This document shows positions 1 through 9,303 of a DNA stretch of 64,000 nt, one piece after another. The notes below the pieces were generated by a model. It was not told the DNA's origin, searched no databases, and was given only the letters and a program-made list of their open reading frames with translations. The stretch is from positions 682,001 to 746,000 of the forward strand of contig NZ_JAKNQQ010000002.1 in NCBI RefSeq assembly GCF_022662475.1, read 5' to 3'. The stretch comes from Sphingomonas sp. TREG-RG-20F-R18-01 (GTDB lineage: Bacteria; Pseudomonadota; Alphaproteobacteria; Sphingomonadales; Sphingomonadaceae). The first letter of the stretch is position 1. Each line of letters begins with the position of its first letter. Position numbers and translations under genes: made by a program.

Positions 1-63
1 CCATGAGTGCGCGTGCTGGGGACGGATCGACAGGCGCGCGTGCGGGGGTAGGGGCTTGCGTTG

Positions 64-90
64 CTCCCCTCCCTTCCAGGGAGGGGAGGG
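64..90. repeat. Intergenic palindrome, CCCCTCCC family
   Basis: Near-perfect inverted repeat of C-rich and G-rich arms just downstream of nudC. It resembles the single arms of the paired repeats at 44000-44106 and 55430-55530. The first 98 bases hold no gene I can support. Confidence 0.5.
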
Positions 91-98
91 AAAAGCCG

Positions 99-968
99 TT
101 ACCCCTCCGCCCACGCCGTCAGCAGCGTGAACGCGATCGCATAGGCAGGCGGCGGCAGGAACGGTCCGTCGCCCCCGGCGAGCACCGTCCGCACATCCTC
201 GCGCGAGACCCAGATCGCATCTTCCAGCTCGTTGGTATCAAGCGTGATCGTGTCGTTCTCGGCCATGCCAACGCACGCCACCATCAGCGAGGACGGGAAC
301 GGCCACGGCTGGCTCGCGATATAGCGCACGTCGCGCACCCGCACGCCCGCTTCTTCCATAATCTCGCGCGCGACCGCTTCCTCGATCGATTCGCCCGGTT
401 CGAGAAACCCCGCGAGCGCCGAATAGCGCCCCGGCGGGAAGGCCGGCTGGCGACCGAGCAGCGCGCGCCCGTCATGCTCCGCGATCATGATGACGACGGG
501 GTCGACGCGCGGGAAATGCTCCGCGTTGCAATTCGGGCAGCGGCGGCCCCAGCCCGCGCGGAACGGCGCGGTCTGCGTCCCGCAATTCGCGCAGAACTGA
601 TGCCGGCTGTGCCAGTCGAGCACGCTGCGCGCGGCGGCATAGGTTGCCGCCTCGCCCGGCGCGAATTGGCCGAGCAGCCCGAACAGCCGGGGCGAGCGCC
701 CGGGCGGCGCGCGCATGCCGGGGATGTAGGCCGCGAAATGCCCGCGCCCGGCCTCGTCGAGCCCGAGCAGCACGAGCTCGGCCCCGTCGGGCACGTCGGC
801 CAGCGTCGTCCAGCCGAGCGTGCCGTCGCCCATCAGCACCGGATCGAACCCGTCGAGCCGGAGCAGCCGCGAGCGCCAGTCCCCGGTCAGCGCGGCGAGC
901 CCCGCTTCGTCGTGGCGCAGCGCGTCCGCCCGGTCGAGCGTCCCGCCCGTAAACCCCGGAGCGATCAC
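99..968 (-). CDS. nudC: NAD(+) diphosphatase NudC (NADH pyrophosphatase)
   Basis: Nudix hydrolase of 289 residues that splits NAD(H) into NMN(H) and AMP; family members also remove NAD caps from RNA. Visible marks are a four-cysteine zinc ribbon (C126, C129, C144, C147), a Nudix box at about 187-209 (GFLEPGES...REIMEEAG), and SQPWPFPSS at 219-227, the short motif that separates NudC from other Nudix enzymes. The start is a GTG whose last bases overlap the TGA of the upstream serine hydrolase gene (GTGA), so translation is probably coupled. Cytoplasmic. Length and motifs are complete. Confidence 0.95.
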   Translation of the reverse strand: MIAPGFTGGTLDRADALRHDEAGLAALTGDWRSRLLRLDGFDPVLMGDGTLGWTTLADVPDGAELVLLGLDEAGRGHFAAYIPGMRAPPGRSPRLFGLLGQFAPGEAATYAAARSVLDWHSRHQFCANCGTQTAPFRAGWGRRCPNCNAEHFPRVDPVVIMIAEHDGRALLGRQPAFPPGRYSALAGFLEPGESIEEAVAREIMEEAGVRVRDVRYIASQPWPFPSSLMVACVGMAENDTITLDTNELEDAIWVSREDVRTVLAGGDGPFLPPPAYAIAFTLLTAWAEG

Positions 969-2308
969 CGCTTGGCCAGGACCGGTGCGAGGTCGGCGTA
1001 GATCGCCCTGGTCGCATCCGCGCGGAGCGGGTATTTGTCGCTCGGCAGATAGTTGACCATGATCGTCGCGCGAACCTTGTTGACCGGGTCTACCCAGGCG
1101 ATCGTCCCCGCAGCGCCGCCCCAGCCGTACGTGCCCTTCGCCGGACCACCGGGCGCGTCGTACAGCGTGACCGAGCCCCCCGCGCCGAAGCCCTGCGGGT
1201 TGGTCGTGCCCCCCGTCGCCGAGACCGCGCCCGGATAGACCACGCCGAGCGGGAGCAGGTTGGACATCGCGAGCGCGACGGTCGCTGGCTTGAGGATCCG
1301 CTTGCCGTCGAGCGTGCCGCCGTTCTGGAGCATGTGGAGGAAGCGGTCGTAATCGCCCGCCGACATCACCAGCCCGGCGCCGCCATAAGGGAAGCTCGGC
1401 TTCTGCAGATAGACCGAGGTCGCGGCCGGATCGAGCGGGACACGGTTCGCGCCGAGGATCGCATAGCCGGTCGCGAGCCGGCGCGCGTCGGCTTGCGGCA
1501 CGGTGAAATAGGTCGACTTCATCTTGAGCGGCTTGAAGATCCGCGTCTCGAGGAAGCGGTCGAACGGCATCTTGCTCGCAACCTCGATCACGCGGCCCAT
1601 CACGTCGAGGCCGATCGAATAGCTCCAGCGCGTGCCCGGCTCGGCGATCAGCGGCAGCGTCGCGACCTTGTTGGCGAACGCCTCCAGCGTCGCGGGGCGC
1701 TTGAGCCGCATCTGCGCCTCGCTTTTCGCGTCCGAGGTGAACGGGGTGATTCCCGCGTCCTCATAGGCCTTGAGCAGCGGGCCCTTGGTGATGATGGTGT
1801 AGCCGAGCCCGGCGGTGTGGGTGAGCAACTGGCGGATCGTCATCGCATGCGTGGCGGGCAGCGCGACCAGCGAATCCGGGCTGACCTGGACCTTCATATA
1901 TTTGAAGGCGGGAATGAAATCGCTGACTTTCTGGTCGAGGCCGATCTTGCCTTCCTCGATCAGGATCATCGCCGCCATCGCGGTGATTGGCTTGGTCATC
2001 GAATAGACGCGCCACAGGCTGTCGGCATCGGTCATCGCCGCGCCGGGTTCGTCGCCCAGCTTGCCGTCGGCGATGACAGCGGGGGGCGCATCGCCGCGCC
2101 CGATCACGCCGACGATGCCGGGCATCTTGTTGGCGGCGATATAGTCGGCGAACAGCTTCTGCGTGGCGGGCAGCGCCGGCGCGGTCGCGCCGCGCGCTTC
2201 GGTCTGCGCGGCGGGGCGGGGTGCCATCGTCGGCGCGGGTTGCTGGGCAAATGCGGTGCCGGCCATGAGGGCGGCAAGGGTAGTTCCTGAAACCAGATAC
2301 CGAATCAT
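965..2308 (-). CDS. Secreted serine hydrolase, beta-lactamase/family VIII esterase fold
   Basis: 447 residues with a Sec signal peptide (about 1-21, ending AFA-Q), so periplasmic or exported. The active-site SMTK tetrad begins at S103 (SxxK), followed by a YSI motif that replaces the YxN of class C beta-lactamases and a WGGAAG segment near the C terminus. This pattern suits penicillin-binding-protein-like esterases better than true AmpC, and the substrate cannot be told. I chose the ATG at 2308 because AGGAGA lies seven bases upstream and the signal peptide starts there. That ATG overlaps the mutY stop by one base (TGATG). It ends against nudC, giving a three-gene coupled run. Confidence 0.85.
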   Translation of the reverse strand: MIRYLVSGTTLAALMAGTAFAQQPAPTMAPRPAAQTEARGATAPALPATQKLFADYIAANKMPGIVGVIGRGDAPPAVIADGKLGDEPGAAMTDADSLWRVYSMTKPITAMAAMILIEEGKIGLDQKVSDFIPAFKYMKVQVSPDSLVALPATHAMTIRQLLTHTAGLGYTIITKGPLLKAYEDAGITPFTSDAKSEAQMRLKRPATLEAFANKVATLPLIAEPGTRWSYSIGLDVMGRVIEVASKMPFDRFLETRIFKPLKMKSTYFTVPQADARRLATGYAILGANRVPLDPAATSVYLQKPSFPYGGAGLVMSAGDYDRFLHMLQNGGTLDGKRILKPATVALAMSNLLPLGVVYPGAVSATGGTTNPQGFGAGGSVTLYDAPGGPAKGTYGWGGAAGTIAWVDPVNKVRATIMVNYLPSDKYPLRADATRAIYADLAPVLAKR

Positions 2309-3366
2309 CACGCTCTCCTGTTTGCCGCCCGTATCGTCGTCGCCGCCTTGGCAAAGACCGTCGGCAGCCCGGCCGAGTCGAGCTCGGCGACGGGCCACCA
2401 TTCACCCGAATCGCCATGCCCACGCCCGCGCGCCACGGCAAGCGACAGTTCCAGCCGGAAGTGCGTGAAAACATGCGCCACCGTATCGGGAAGCAGCGTC
2501 CAGGCGGCGGCCACCGGCGGATCGGCGAGGCCGGGCGGTGCTTCTGTCCACGGCCCCGTCGGCAAGGCGCGCATCCCGCCGAGCAACCCGCGCGGCGGGC
2601 GGCGGACGAGCAGCACGCGGTCGTTCTGCTCGAGCCAGAAGATCGTGCCGTGGCGCTGCGGCTTGACTGCCTTTGGCTGCTTGATCGGGAAACCCTCGGG
2701 ATTGCCCCGGGCGTAGGCGGCGCATTCCGCCGACAGCGGGCAGGCGAGGCAGCGCGGTGCGCGCGGGGTGCAGACGCTCGACCCGAGGTCCATCATCGCC
2801 TGCGCAAAATCGCCCGCGCGCGTGTCCGGGGTGATCGTGTCGGTCGCTGTGCGAATTTCTGCTAACCCTTTGGGAAGAGGGGTTTCTATAGCAAACAGCC
2901 GCGCGACGACACGTGCAACGTTCGCATCGATTACCACCGCGCGCTCCCCGAACGCGATCGCGGCGATCGCGGCGGCGGTATAGGCGCCGACCCCGGGGAG
3001 CGCGCGCAGGCCCGCCTCGGTTTCGGGGAACCCGCCCGCCGCGACCACGGCGCGCGCGCAGGCATGGAGGTTGCGGGCGCGGGCATAATAGCCAAGCCCC
3101 GCCCACGCCGCCATCAGATCGCCCTCCGGCGCCGCGGCGAGCGCCTCGACGCTCGGCCAGAGCGCGACGAACTCGGCGAAGCGCGGGGTGACCGCGGCGA
3201 CTGTCGTCTGCTGGAGCATGATCTCGGACAGCCAAACGCGATACGGATCGGGCGCGTTGCTGCCTGGGGCGGCGCGCCACGGCAGCGTGCGCGCATGGGC
3301 GTCGTACCAGGCGAGCAGATGTAGGGGCAAATGACGGGCGATATGGGAAGGACGCTTGGCGGACAC
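2308..3366 (-). CDS. mutY: A/G-specific adenine DNA glycosylase MutY
   Basis: Removes adenine mispaired with 8-oxoguanine during base excision repair. The 352-residue product shows the catalytic Glu in SEIMLQQTTV (about E48), a helix-hairpin-helix LPGVGAYTAAAIAAIAFG followed by the catalytic-Asp segment VIDANVARV, and the four-cysteine iron-sulfur loop CTPRAPRCLACPLSAEC. The C-terminal third is the Nudix-like domain that recognises 8-oxoG. The GTG at 3366 is chosen because it places RTLPWR at the usual distance from the N terminus; an upstream ATG at 3429 would run into the divergent DUF721 gene. Translationally coupled to the downstream serine hydrolase. Confidence 0.93.
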   Translation of the reverse strand: MSAKRPSHIARHLPLHLLAWYDAHARTLPWRAAPGSNAPDPYRVWLSEIMLQQTTVAAVTPRFAEFVALWPSVEALAAAPEGDLMAAWAGLGYYARARNLHACARAVVAAGGFPETEAGLRALPGVGAYTAAAIAAIAFGERAVVIDANVARVVARLFAIETPLPKGLAEIRTATDTITPDTRAGDFAQAMMDLGSSVCTPRAPRCLACPLSAECAAYARGNPEGFPIKQPKAVKPQRHGTIFWLEQNDRVLLVRRPPRGLLGGMRALPTGPWTEAPPGLADPPVAAAWTLLPDTVAHVFTHFRLELSLAVARGRGHGDSGEWWPVAELDSAGLPTVFAKAATTIRAANRRA

Positions 3367-3392
3367 GGCCCCGCTATGGCATGGACGGCGCA

Positions 3393-3935
3393 ATGAGCAC
3401 CAGCGGCACCAAGGCCCCCACCAAGACAAAGCTTCCGCCCGCGCAGCCCGAGCATCGCCGCGGCGGCCGCGCGCGTTCGGTCGCCGAGCTTTTGCCCGAC
3501 GCGGGACGCGCCGCCTTCCGCCGTTTCGGCTTCGTCCAGAGCGCGGTCGTCACGCGCTGGGGCGAGATCGTCGGGCCGCGCTACGCCAACGTCTCCGCGC
3601 CCGAATCGATCAAGTTCCCGCACGGCGAACGCACCGGCGGGACGCTCAACCTCGTCGTGCGCGGCGCGCATGCGACGATGATGCAGCATATCGCGCCTGA
3701 GATCATCGAGCGGGTCAATCGCTTCTTCGGCTATGCCGCGATCGCCAAGGTGCAGATCCGGCAGGGCGACGTGATCAGCCGGCCCAGGCGCACGCCCCCG
3801 CCGGTGCTCCCGCCCGCGCCGGTCGAGCTCGGCGCGAGCCTGCGGACGATCGCGGATCCGGAATTGAAGGCGGTGCTCGAAGCGCTTGCGGCAGGGGTGG
3901 CGGCGTCGCGCGGCGCGCCGGTGATCGGGGAATAA
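3393..3935 (+). CDS. DUF721 / DciA-like protein
   Basis: About 180 residues with a DUF721-type core (ARSVAELLPDAGRAAFRRFGF..., then RWGEIVGPRYANVSAPESIKF). In many bacteria DUF721 proteins such as DciA act as loaders of the replicative helicase DnaB; that function is inferred here from the family alone. The tail after about residue 125 is proline- and arginine-rich and probably disordered. ATG at 3393 is used; an in-frame ATG four codons upstream (3381) is possible and neither has a strong ribosome site. Divergent from mutY with only about 26 bases between start codons, and followed by a DsbA-like gene three bases after its stop. Confidence 0.75.
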   Translation: MSTSGTKAPTKTKLPPAQPEHRRGGRARSVAELLPDAGRAAFRRFGFVQSAVVTRWGEIVGPRYANVSAPESIKFPHGERTGGTLNLVVRGAHATMMQHIAPEIIERVNRFFGYAAIAKVQIRQGDVISRPRRTPPPVLPPAPVELGASLRTIADPELKAVLEALAAGVAASRGAPVIGE

Positions 3936-3938
3936 CGG

Positions 3939-4661
3939 ATGCGGAACTTGGGGTGGGTCGCCGCGCTGGCGACCGTTGCGATGGTCGCGCCGCTGGGCGC
4001 AGCACCCGTGCGGCACGCGCCGGCGCGCCGGGCTGCGGTCGACTGGACGCGGACGGTGGTGCGGACGCCGGAAGGCGGCGTGCGGATGGGCAATGCGGAC
4101 GCCAAGGTCAAATTGGTCGAATATGGTGCGCGCACCTGCCCGACCTGCGCCGCCTTCGCGATCGACGGCGCGCCCAAGCTCGTCGCGGGTTATGTCGCGA
4201 CGGGTAAGGTCAGCTACGAATTCCGCGATTACCCGGTGCACGGCGCGCTGGATCTGGGGCCGATGCTGCTCGGCGATTGCGTGCCGCTGCCGCGGTTTTT
4301 CCCGCTGTTGCAGGCGATGATGGCGCAGCAGAAGACGCTGGTCGGGCGCGATGCGCAGATCCCCGACGCCAAGGGCAAGGAACTGGAGAAAGCGACGCCC
4401 AATGCGGTAGCGGCCTATCTCGCGGAATTCTACGGCTATACCGATCTGGCGGTGAAGATGGGCCTGACGCGTCCGGCGGCGGCGGCCTGCCTCGCCAATA
4501 CCAAGGCGGTCGACGGAATCGTCGCTCGCGCCAATGCCGCACAGACGAGCTACAAGATCAGCGGGACGCCGAGTTTTGTCCTTGGAGGCAAGCTGCTGCC
4601 CAACGTGTATAGCTGGGATGCGCTCGAACCCGTGCTCAAGACCGCGCTTGCCGCCCGATAA
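3939..4661 (+). CDS. DsbA-like thiol:disulfide oxidoreductase, exported
   Basis: 240 residues with a signal peptide (about 1-22) and a DsbA-type thioredoxin fold. The active site is CPTC (C67-C70) preceded by VEYGARTCPTC, and the cis-proline loop GTPSF sits near 208-212. It should act in the periplasm on protein thiols, as oxidase or reductase; the direction cannot be read from sequence. It is a clear paralogue of the next gene: both share WTxTVVxT, YEFRDYPxHGALD and FFPLLxAMMAxQ segments. Only three bases follow the DUF721 stop, so it is probably co-transcribed with it and with the downstream paralogue and smc. Confidence 0.85.
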   Translation: MRNLGWVAALATVAMVAPLGAAPVRHAPARRAAVDWTRTVVRTPEGGVRMGNADAKVKLVEYGARTCPTCAAFAIDGAPKLVAGYVATGKVSYEFRDYPVHGALDLGPMLLGDCVPLPRFFPLLQAMMAQQKTLVGRDAQIPDAKGKELEKATPNAVAAYLAEFYGYTDLAVKMGLTRPAAAACLANTKAVDGIVARANAAQTSYKISGTPSFVLGGKLLPNVYSWDALEPVLKTALAAR

Positions 4662-4688
4662 CCCCGTCACCCTAGGAGCTATTCCACG

Positions 4689-5441
4689 ATGAAAACCCGT
4701 ATCCTGGCGCTCGCGCTTCCCGCTCTCGTGCTGGCAGCCTGCGGTAGCGGCACGTCCGGCAGCGGCAACACCACCGCCGCCAGCGCACCGGTCGCCGCGA
4801 AGGCCGCCCCCGCCGGCAAGAGCTGGACCGACACGGTCGTCAAGACCGGCGACTATGGCTATCGCATGGGCAACCCCGATGCGCCGATCAAGCTGGTCGA
4901 ATATGGCTCGCGCGCCTGCCCGTTCTGTGCGCAGTTCGAGGCCGAAGGCTTCCCGCTGCTCAAGGCGCAATATGTTGCGAACGGCAAGGTTTCCTACGAG
5001 TTCCGCGATTATCCGATCCATGGCGCGCTCGACATCGCGCCGATCCTGCTCGGCCACTGCGTCGATGAAAGCGCGTTCTTCCCGCTGCTCGAGGCGATGA
5101 TGGCGAACCAGCAGACCCTGCTCGCGAAGGAGCAGGAGGTCGGCCAGAAGGTCCAGGGCATGCAGGGCGCCTCGCCGCAAACGATCGCGACGACCTTCGC
5201 GCAGGATCTCGGCTATCTCGACTTCGTCAAGCAGCGCGGCGTTCCGGACGCCAAGGCGCGCGCGTGCCTGGGAGATTCGACTCAGCTCGATGCACTGACC
5301 AAGGCGACCGCCAAGGCCAATGCGGATCACAACGTCCAGAGCACGCCGACCTTCCTGATCAACAACGAGCCGGTCGAGCTGCAGCCGACCGGTCCGGCCT
5401 GGCCGCAGCTGGAACAAGCGCTCAAGCGCGCCGGCGGCTGA
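4689..5441 (+). CDS. DsbA-like thiol:disulfide oxidoreductase, lipoprotein
   Basis: 250 residues. The N terminus carries a lipobox (VLAAC, C18), then a Gly/Ser/Ala-rich linker to about residue 43, so this copy is probably anchored to a membrane on its periplasmic face. The active site is CPFC (C77-C80) and a cis-proline loop STPTF lies near the end. It differs from the upstream paralogue in having a lipid anchor and a different CxxC dipeptide (PF rather than PT), which usually shifts redox potential. A ribosome site (TAGGAG) lies ahead of the ATG. The short gap to smc suggests one transcript. Confidence 0.85.
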   Translation: MKTRILALALPALVLAACGSGTSGSGNTTAASAPVAAKAAPAGKSWTDTVVKTGDYGYRMGNPDAPIKLVEYGSRACPFCAQFEAEGFPLLKAQYVANGKVSYEFRDYPIHGALDIAPILLGHCVDESAFFPLLEAMMANQQTLLAKEQEVGQKVQGMQGASPQTIATTFAQDLGYLDFVKQRGVPDAKARACLGDSTQLDALTKATAKANADHNVQSTPTFLINNEPVELQPTGPAWPQLEQALKRAGG

Positions 5442-5469
5442 TCTGGCAGGGGGCGGGAGGCCCGGGGGG

Positions 5470-8400
5470 ATGCAGATCAAGCGGCTCAGGCTGTCGGGGT
5501 TCAAGAGCTTCGTCGACGCCGCCGATCTGCGGATCGAACCCGGGCTGACCGGAATCGTCGGGCCCAACGGCTGCGGCAAGTCCAACCTGCTCGAGGCGCT
5601 CCGCTGGACGATGGGGGAGACGTCCGCGCGGTCGCTGCGCGGGGCGGGGATGGACGACGTGATCTTCGCGGGGACGTCCACCCGTCCGGCGCGCGATTTC
5701 GCCGAAGTTTCGATGCTGATCGAAACGCCCGGGGCGGCGGGGCCGAAGGAGAGTGAAGTCGTCCGCCGGATCGAGCGCGGGACGGGGTCGGCCTACCGGA
5801 TCGACGGGCGTGACGTTCGCGCGAAAGACGTTGCGCTGTTGTTCGCGGATTCGGCGACGGGCGCACATTCGCCCGCGCTGGTCAGCCAGGGGCGGATCGG
5901 CGCGATCATCGCCGCCAAGCCCGCCGAGCGCCGCGCGATGCTCGAGGAAGCCGCCGGGATCGCGGGGCTCCACGTTCGTCGCCGCGACGCCGAGCAGAAA
6001 CTGCGCGCGACCGAGGCCAATCTCGCGCGGCTCGATGAACTGATTTCGGACCAGGACGCGCGCGCCGCATCGCTTCGGCGTCAAGCGAAACAGGCCGAAC
6101 GCTATCGCGCGCTGTCCGACCAGATCCGCGCCGCCGAAGCGCGCATGATCTACGCGCGCTGGCGCGATGCGCAGGCGGCATCCGATGCGGCGAAGGCCGA
6201 GGCGGCAACCTGCGAGGCGCGTGTGTCCGATGCGGCCGAGGCGCAGCGCGCGGCGGCGGCCTATGCGCTTGCCGCGACCGAGGCGTTGGGGACCGCGCGC
6301 GCGGCCGCACAGGCGATGCGCGATGCGGCAAGCGACGCGGCGCATCGCCTGGCGACCTTGCGGAGCGAGCAGGCGGCGGCGGTGCGGCGGCGTGATGAAC
6401 TTGCGGCCGGACGCGCGCGGCTGGCGGAGGACCGGTTGCGCGAAGGCGCGCTTGCGCACGATGCCGCCGGGGCGATCGCGCGGTTGACCGAGGAAACGCG
6501 TGCCACCGAGACGCGGCTGGCCGAAATGACGGCGCGCGTTCCGGCGCTGGAGGCGCGCCAGGCCGAAGCGGAACGCGCCGGGCGCGACGCGGAGGTGGCG
6601 CTGGCGCAGGGGCTTGCCGCACAGGCGACCGAGGCAGCGGACGCGCGCGTGGCCGAGGCGGCGCTCGCCGCAGCGCGCGCGCGCGCCGATCGCAGCGCGC
6701 GCGATCTCGCCCGGGTGACGGCGGAAGCGGCTGCGTTGGGCGATGCGGCACCGCTGCTGAAGGATCGCGCGATGGCGCAGGAAGCCCGCGCGCAGGCGTT
6801 GCAACATGGGGAAGATGCGCGCGCCGGTCTCGCGCGCGCGGATGCCGACGAACGCGGTGCGCGCGATCAGCGCGACCGGGCGCAGGCGACGCGGTCGGGC
6901 GCGCATGCCGATCTGGCGGCGCTCGACAGCGAGGCGGCGGCGCTGACGCGCGCGACCAAACGCGACGGGCGCGACCGCGTGCTCGACCGGATGCGGCCCG
7001 ATCCGGGCTATGAACGCGCGCTCGCGGCGGCGTTGGGGGATGATCTGGAGGCCGGGCTCGATCCGGTGGCCGAGCGGTTCTGGGCGGGCGCCGATGCGCA
7101 GCCCGAAGATCCGGCCGTGCCGCCTGGCACGGTGCCGCTCGCGACCCACGTCGTCGCCCCGCCGGCGCTGGCGCGGCGGCTGTCGCAGGTGTTCGTGGTG
7201 GACAGCGATGACGGTGTCGCGCTCGCGGTCGGGCAACGATTGGTGACGCTGCGCGGGAGCGTGCGGCGCTGGGACGGCTATGTCGCCAAATCGGGCGGGG
7301 CTGCGGCGGCCGAGCGGCTCGAGCGGATGAACCGGTTGCGCGCGATCGAGGATCAGCGGCCGGCGGCAGTGCGTGCGGTCGACTCCGCCGATGCCGAACT
7401 CGCACGGATCGATGCGGCGATCGCCGAGGCGCGAACTGCGGCGGTCGCGGCACGGCGGTTGCTCGAGAGCGCGGAGAGTCGCGCGCGCGACGCAGCGCGC
7501 GCCGAAGACCGCGCGACCGCCGCAATCGAGCGGATCGAGGCGCAACGCACCGACCTGGCGGCGCGGCGCGCGCGGGTCGAGGCGGATCATGCCGAAGCCG
7601 CCGCTGAAGCAACGCGCGCCGCCGCGACGCACGCAGCGCTTCCCGATGGCAGCGCCACGCGCGCGCGCGTGGCTGACCTCTCGCGCGAAGCCGAGCACCG
7701 TCGCGCCGAGATTGCCACCGCACGTGCCGACCGCGCCGGGGTCGACCGCGACCTTGGCAGCGCGCGTGAACGCCTCGCGGCGATGGCGGCAGAAGTGAAG
7801 GGCTGGCGTACGCGCGCGGGCGAGGCAGCCAAGCGGATCGCGGACATGGACAAGCGCGACGCGGCGCTCTTGGTGGAAGCGAAGGCGCTGGCCGGTCGTC
7901 CCGAGGCGCTCGCGGCCGACGTCGTCGCGCTGGAAGCGGCCCATGCCACCGCGCGCACCGATGCCGATGCCGCCCAGGCGGCCGAACGCAGCGCCGACGT
8001 GGCGCTCCGCGCCGCCGAAGCAACCGCCGCCGCCGCTGCCGAAACACTCGCGCAGGCGCGCGAGGCGCGCGCTGGCGCGGCGGCGCGCGCGGAGAACCAG
8101 GAACTGCGCCGGATCGAGATGAACCGGCTCGCTGGCGAGCGCTTCCAATGCCCCTCGGTGCTGTTGCCCGAACGAGTCGGCTTTGACGGCGCGACGGTGC
8201 GCGCGCCGGCCGAGGAATCCGCAACCCATGAGAAACTGAACGTCGATCGCGAGCGGATCGGCCCGGTCAACCTCGTCGCGGAGAGCGAGCTCGCCGATCT
8301 GGAGGCAGCGTCGCAGGGGAATGCCGCCGAGCGCAAGGAACTGGGGTTGGCGGTCAACCGGCTGCGCGGATCAATCGGCACGCTCAACCGCGAGGGGCGG

Positions 8401-8883
8401 CAGCGGCTGCTCGCTGCGTTCGAGGCGGTCGACGGGCATTTTCGGCGGTTGTTCACGACGCTGTTCAACGGCGGTAGCGCGCATCTCGAACTGGTCGATT
8501 CCGACGATCCGCTGGAGGCCGGGCTCGAGATTATGGCGCAGCCGCCGGGCAAGAAGCTGCAATCGTTGACGTTGCTGTCGGGTGGGGAACAGGCGTTGAC
8601 CGCCGTGGCGTTGATCTTCGGGCTGTTCCTGACCAACCCCGCACCGATCTGCGTGCTCGACGAGGTGGATGCGCCACTGGACGACGCCAATATCGAGCGG
8701 TTCTGCGACCTGCTCGACGTCATGACCCGCGAAACCGAAACGCGCTATTTGATCGTCACCCACAATGCGGTGACAATGAGCCGGATGCACCGGCTGTTCG
8801 GCGTGACCATGATCGAGCAAGGTGTAAGCCGGCTGGTCTCGGTAGATCTCAGTGCGGCCGAAACCTTACTGGCGGCGGAATAG
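5470..8883 (+). CDS. smc: Chromosome segregation ATPase SMC
   Basis: 1137 residues, the usual bacterial SMC length. Walker A GPNGCGKSN is at 31-39; two long alanine/arginine-rich coiled coils flank a hinge around 500-640; the ABC signature LLSGGEQALT is near 1034 and Walker B PICVLDEVDAPLDD begins about 1058. SMC dimers with ScpA/ScpB organise and help segregate the chromosome. The coiled-coil region has extreme GC content, which makes long open frames on the opposite strand that are not genes. It lies 28 bases after the DsbA-like lipoprotein gene. A perfect hairpin follows directly after the stop. Confidence 0.95.
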   Translation: MQIKRLRLSGFKSFVDAADLRIEPGLTGIVGPNGCGKSNLLEALRWTMGETSARSLRGAGMDDVIFAGTSTRPARDFAEVSMLIETPGAAGPKESEVVRRIERGTGSAYRIDGRDVRAKDVALLFADSATGAHSPALVSQGRIGAIIAAKPAERRAMLEEAAGIAGLHVRRRDAEQKLRATEANLARLDELISDQDARAASLRRQAKQAERYRALSDQIRAAEARMIYARWRDAQAASDAAKAEAATCEARVSDAAEAQRAAAAYALAATEALGTARAAAQAMRDAASDAAHRLATLRSEQAAAVRRRDELAAGRARLAEDRLREGALAHDAAGAIARLTEETRATETRLAEMTARVPALEARQAEAERAGRDAEVALAQGLAAQATEAADARVAEAALAAARARADRSARDLARVTAEAAALGDAAPLLKDRAMAQEARAQALQHGEDARAGLARADADERGARDQRDRAQATRSGAHADLAALDSEAAALTRATKRDGRDRVLDRMRPDPGYERALAAALGDDLEAGLDPVAERFWAGADAQPEDPAVPPGTVPLATHVVAPPALARRLSQVFVVDSDDGVALAVGQRLVTLRGSVRRWDGYVAKSGGAAAAERLERMNRLRAIEDQRPAAVRAVDSADAELARIDAAIAEARTAAVAARRLLESAESRARDAARAEDRATAAIERIEAQRTDLAARRARVEADHAEAAAEATRAAATHAALPDGSATRARVADLSREAEHRRAEIATARADRAGVDRDLGSARERLAAMAAEVKGWRTRAGEAAKRIADMDKRDAALLVEAKALAGRPEALAADVVALEAAHATARTDADAAQAAERSADVALRAAEATAAAAAETLAQAREARAGAAARAENQELRRIEMNRLAGERFQCPSVLLPERVGFDGATVRAPAEESATHEKLNVDRERIGPVNLVAESELADLEAASQGNAAERKELGLAVNRLRGSIGTLNREGRQRLLAAFEAVDGHFRRLFTTLFNGGSAHLELVDSDDPLEAGLEIMAQPPGKKLQSLTLLSGGEQALTAVALIFGLFLTNPAPICVLDEVDAPLDDANIERFCDLLDVMTRETETRYLIVTHNAVTMSRMHRLFGVTMIEQGVSRLVSVDLSAAETLLAAE

Positions 8884-8892
8884 GCGCCGGGC

Positions 8893-8920
8893 CGTCACCC
8901 CGGGCCAACCCGGGGTGACG
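8893..8920. repeat. Perfect 12-bp-arm palindrome after smc
   Basis: Arms CGTCACCCCGGG and CCCGGGGTGACG around a CCAA loop. It ends with the same GGGGTGACG seen in the dispersed palindromes at 14976-15000 and 18273-18303. No T-run follows, so it is a weak candidate for an intrinsic terminator, though it may stabilise the 3' end of the smc transcript. Confidence 0.6.
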
Positions 8921-8929
8921 GAGGCGGCA

Positions 8930-9229
8930 TTAGCGGCAGCGGTTCTTTGCGGTGATCGTGCGATCGATCGCGCGACCCGCGAACGCCCCGCCGACACCAC
9001 CGGCGATCGTACCAAGCGCACCATGGCCGAGCACCGAATTGCCGAGCAGCGCACCACCGACGCCGCCCGCGACGAGGCCGGTCGTTCCGCTCGAATGGCG
9101 GCACGTACGGTAATGGCGACGCGCATGCCCGTAATAGCGCTTTTTCGCTTCGGCCTTGGTCGTCGGCAGGGTCATGCTGACCGGAACGACCAGCGATGCG
9201 GCCGCGAGCGAGAGGAGGAATTTGCGCAT
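8930..9229 (-). CDS. Small exported glycine-zipper protein
   Basis: 99 residues with a signal peptide (about 1-28) then a short basic, tyrosine- and histidine-rich stretch and a glycine-zipper segment (GLVAGGVGGALLGNSVLG...GTIAGGVGGAFAGRAID). Such 2TM glycine-zipper domains occur in envelope proteins of Gram-negative bacteria, usually of unknown role. The ending (AxNRCR) and the TTGLV(A/V)GG segment are shared with the larger lipoprotein at 41742-42161, so the two are related. It converges with smc and is separately transcribed. Confidence 0.75.
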   Translation of the reverse strand: MRKFLLSLAAASLVVPVSMTLPTTKAEAKKRYYGHARRHYRTCRHSSGTTGLVAGGVGGALLGNSVLGHGALGTIAGGVGGAFAGRAIDRTITAKNRCR

Positions 9230-9303
9230 GAGGGGTTCCCTGGAAACTTGTTGTTAAGGCGCAACGTGTTGATGTCGATTAAGTTGCAGTGCCACATAAG
9301 TGA

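Noticed and set aside
3114..5681. Long minus-strand open frame of 855 codons
   Set aside because: It runs antisense across DUF721, two DsbA-like genes and the end of mutY. Its translation is Arg/His/Ala-rich with no family resemblance; it is a by-product of high GC content.
5422..8229. Minus-strand open frame of 935 codons opposite smc
   Set aside because: It is the exact shadow of the smc coiled coils; the plus-strand protein has all SMC motifs.
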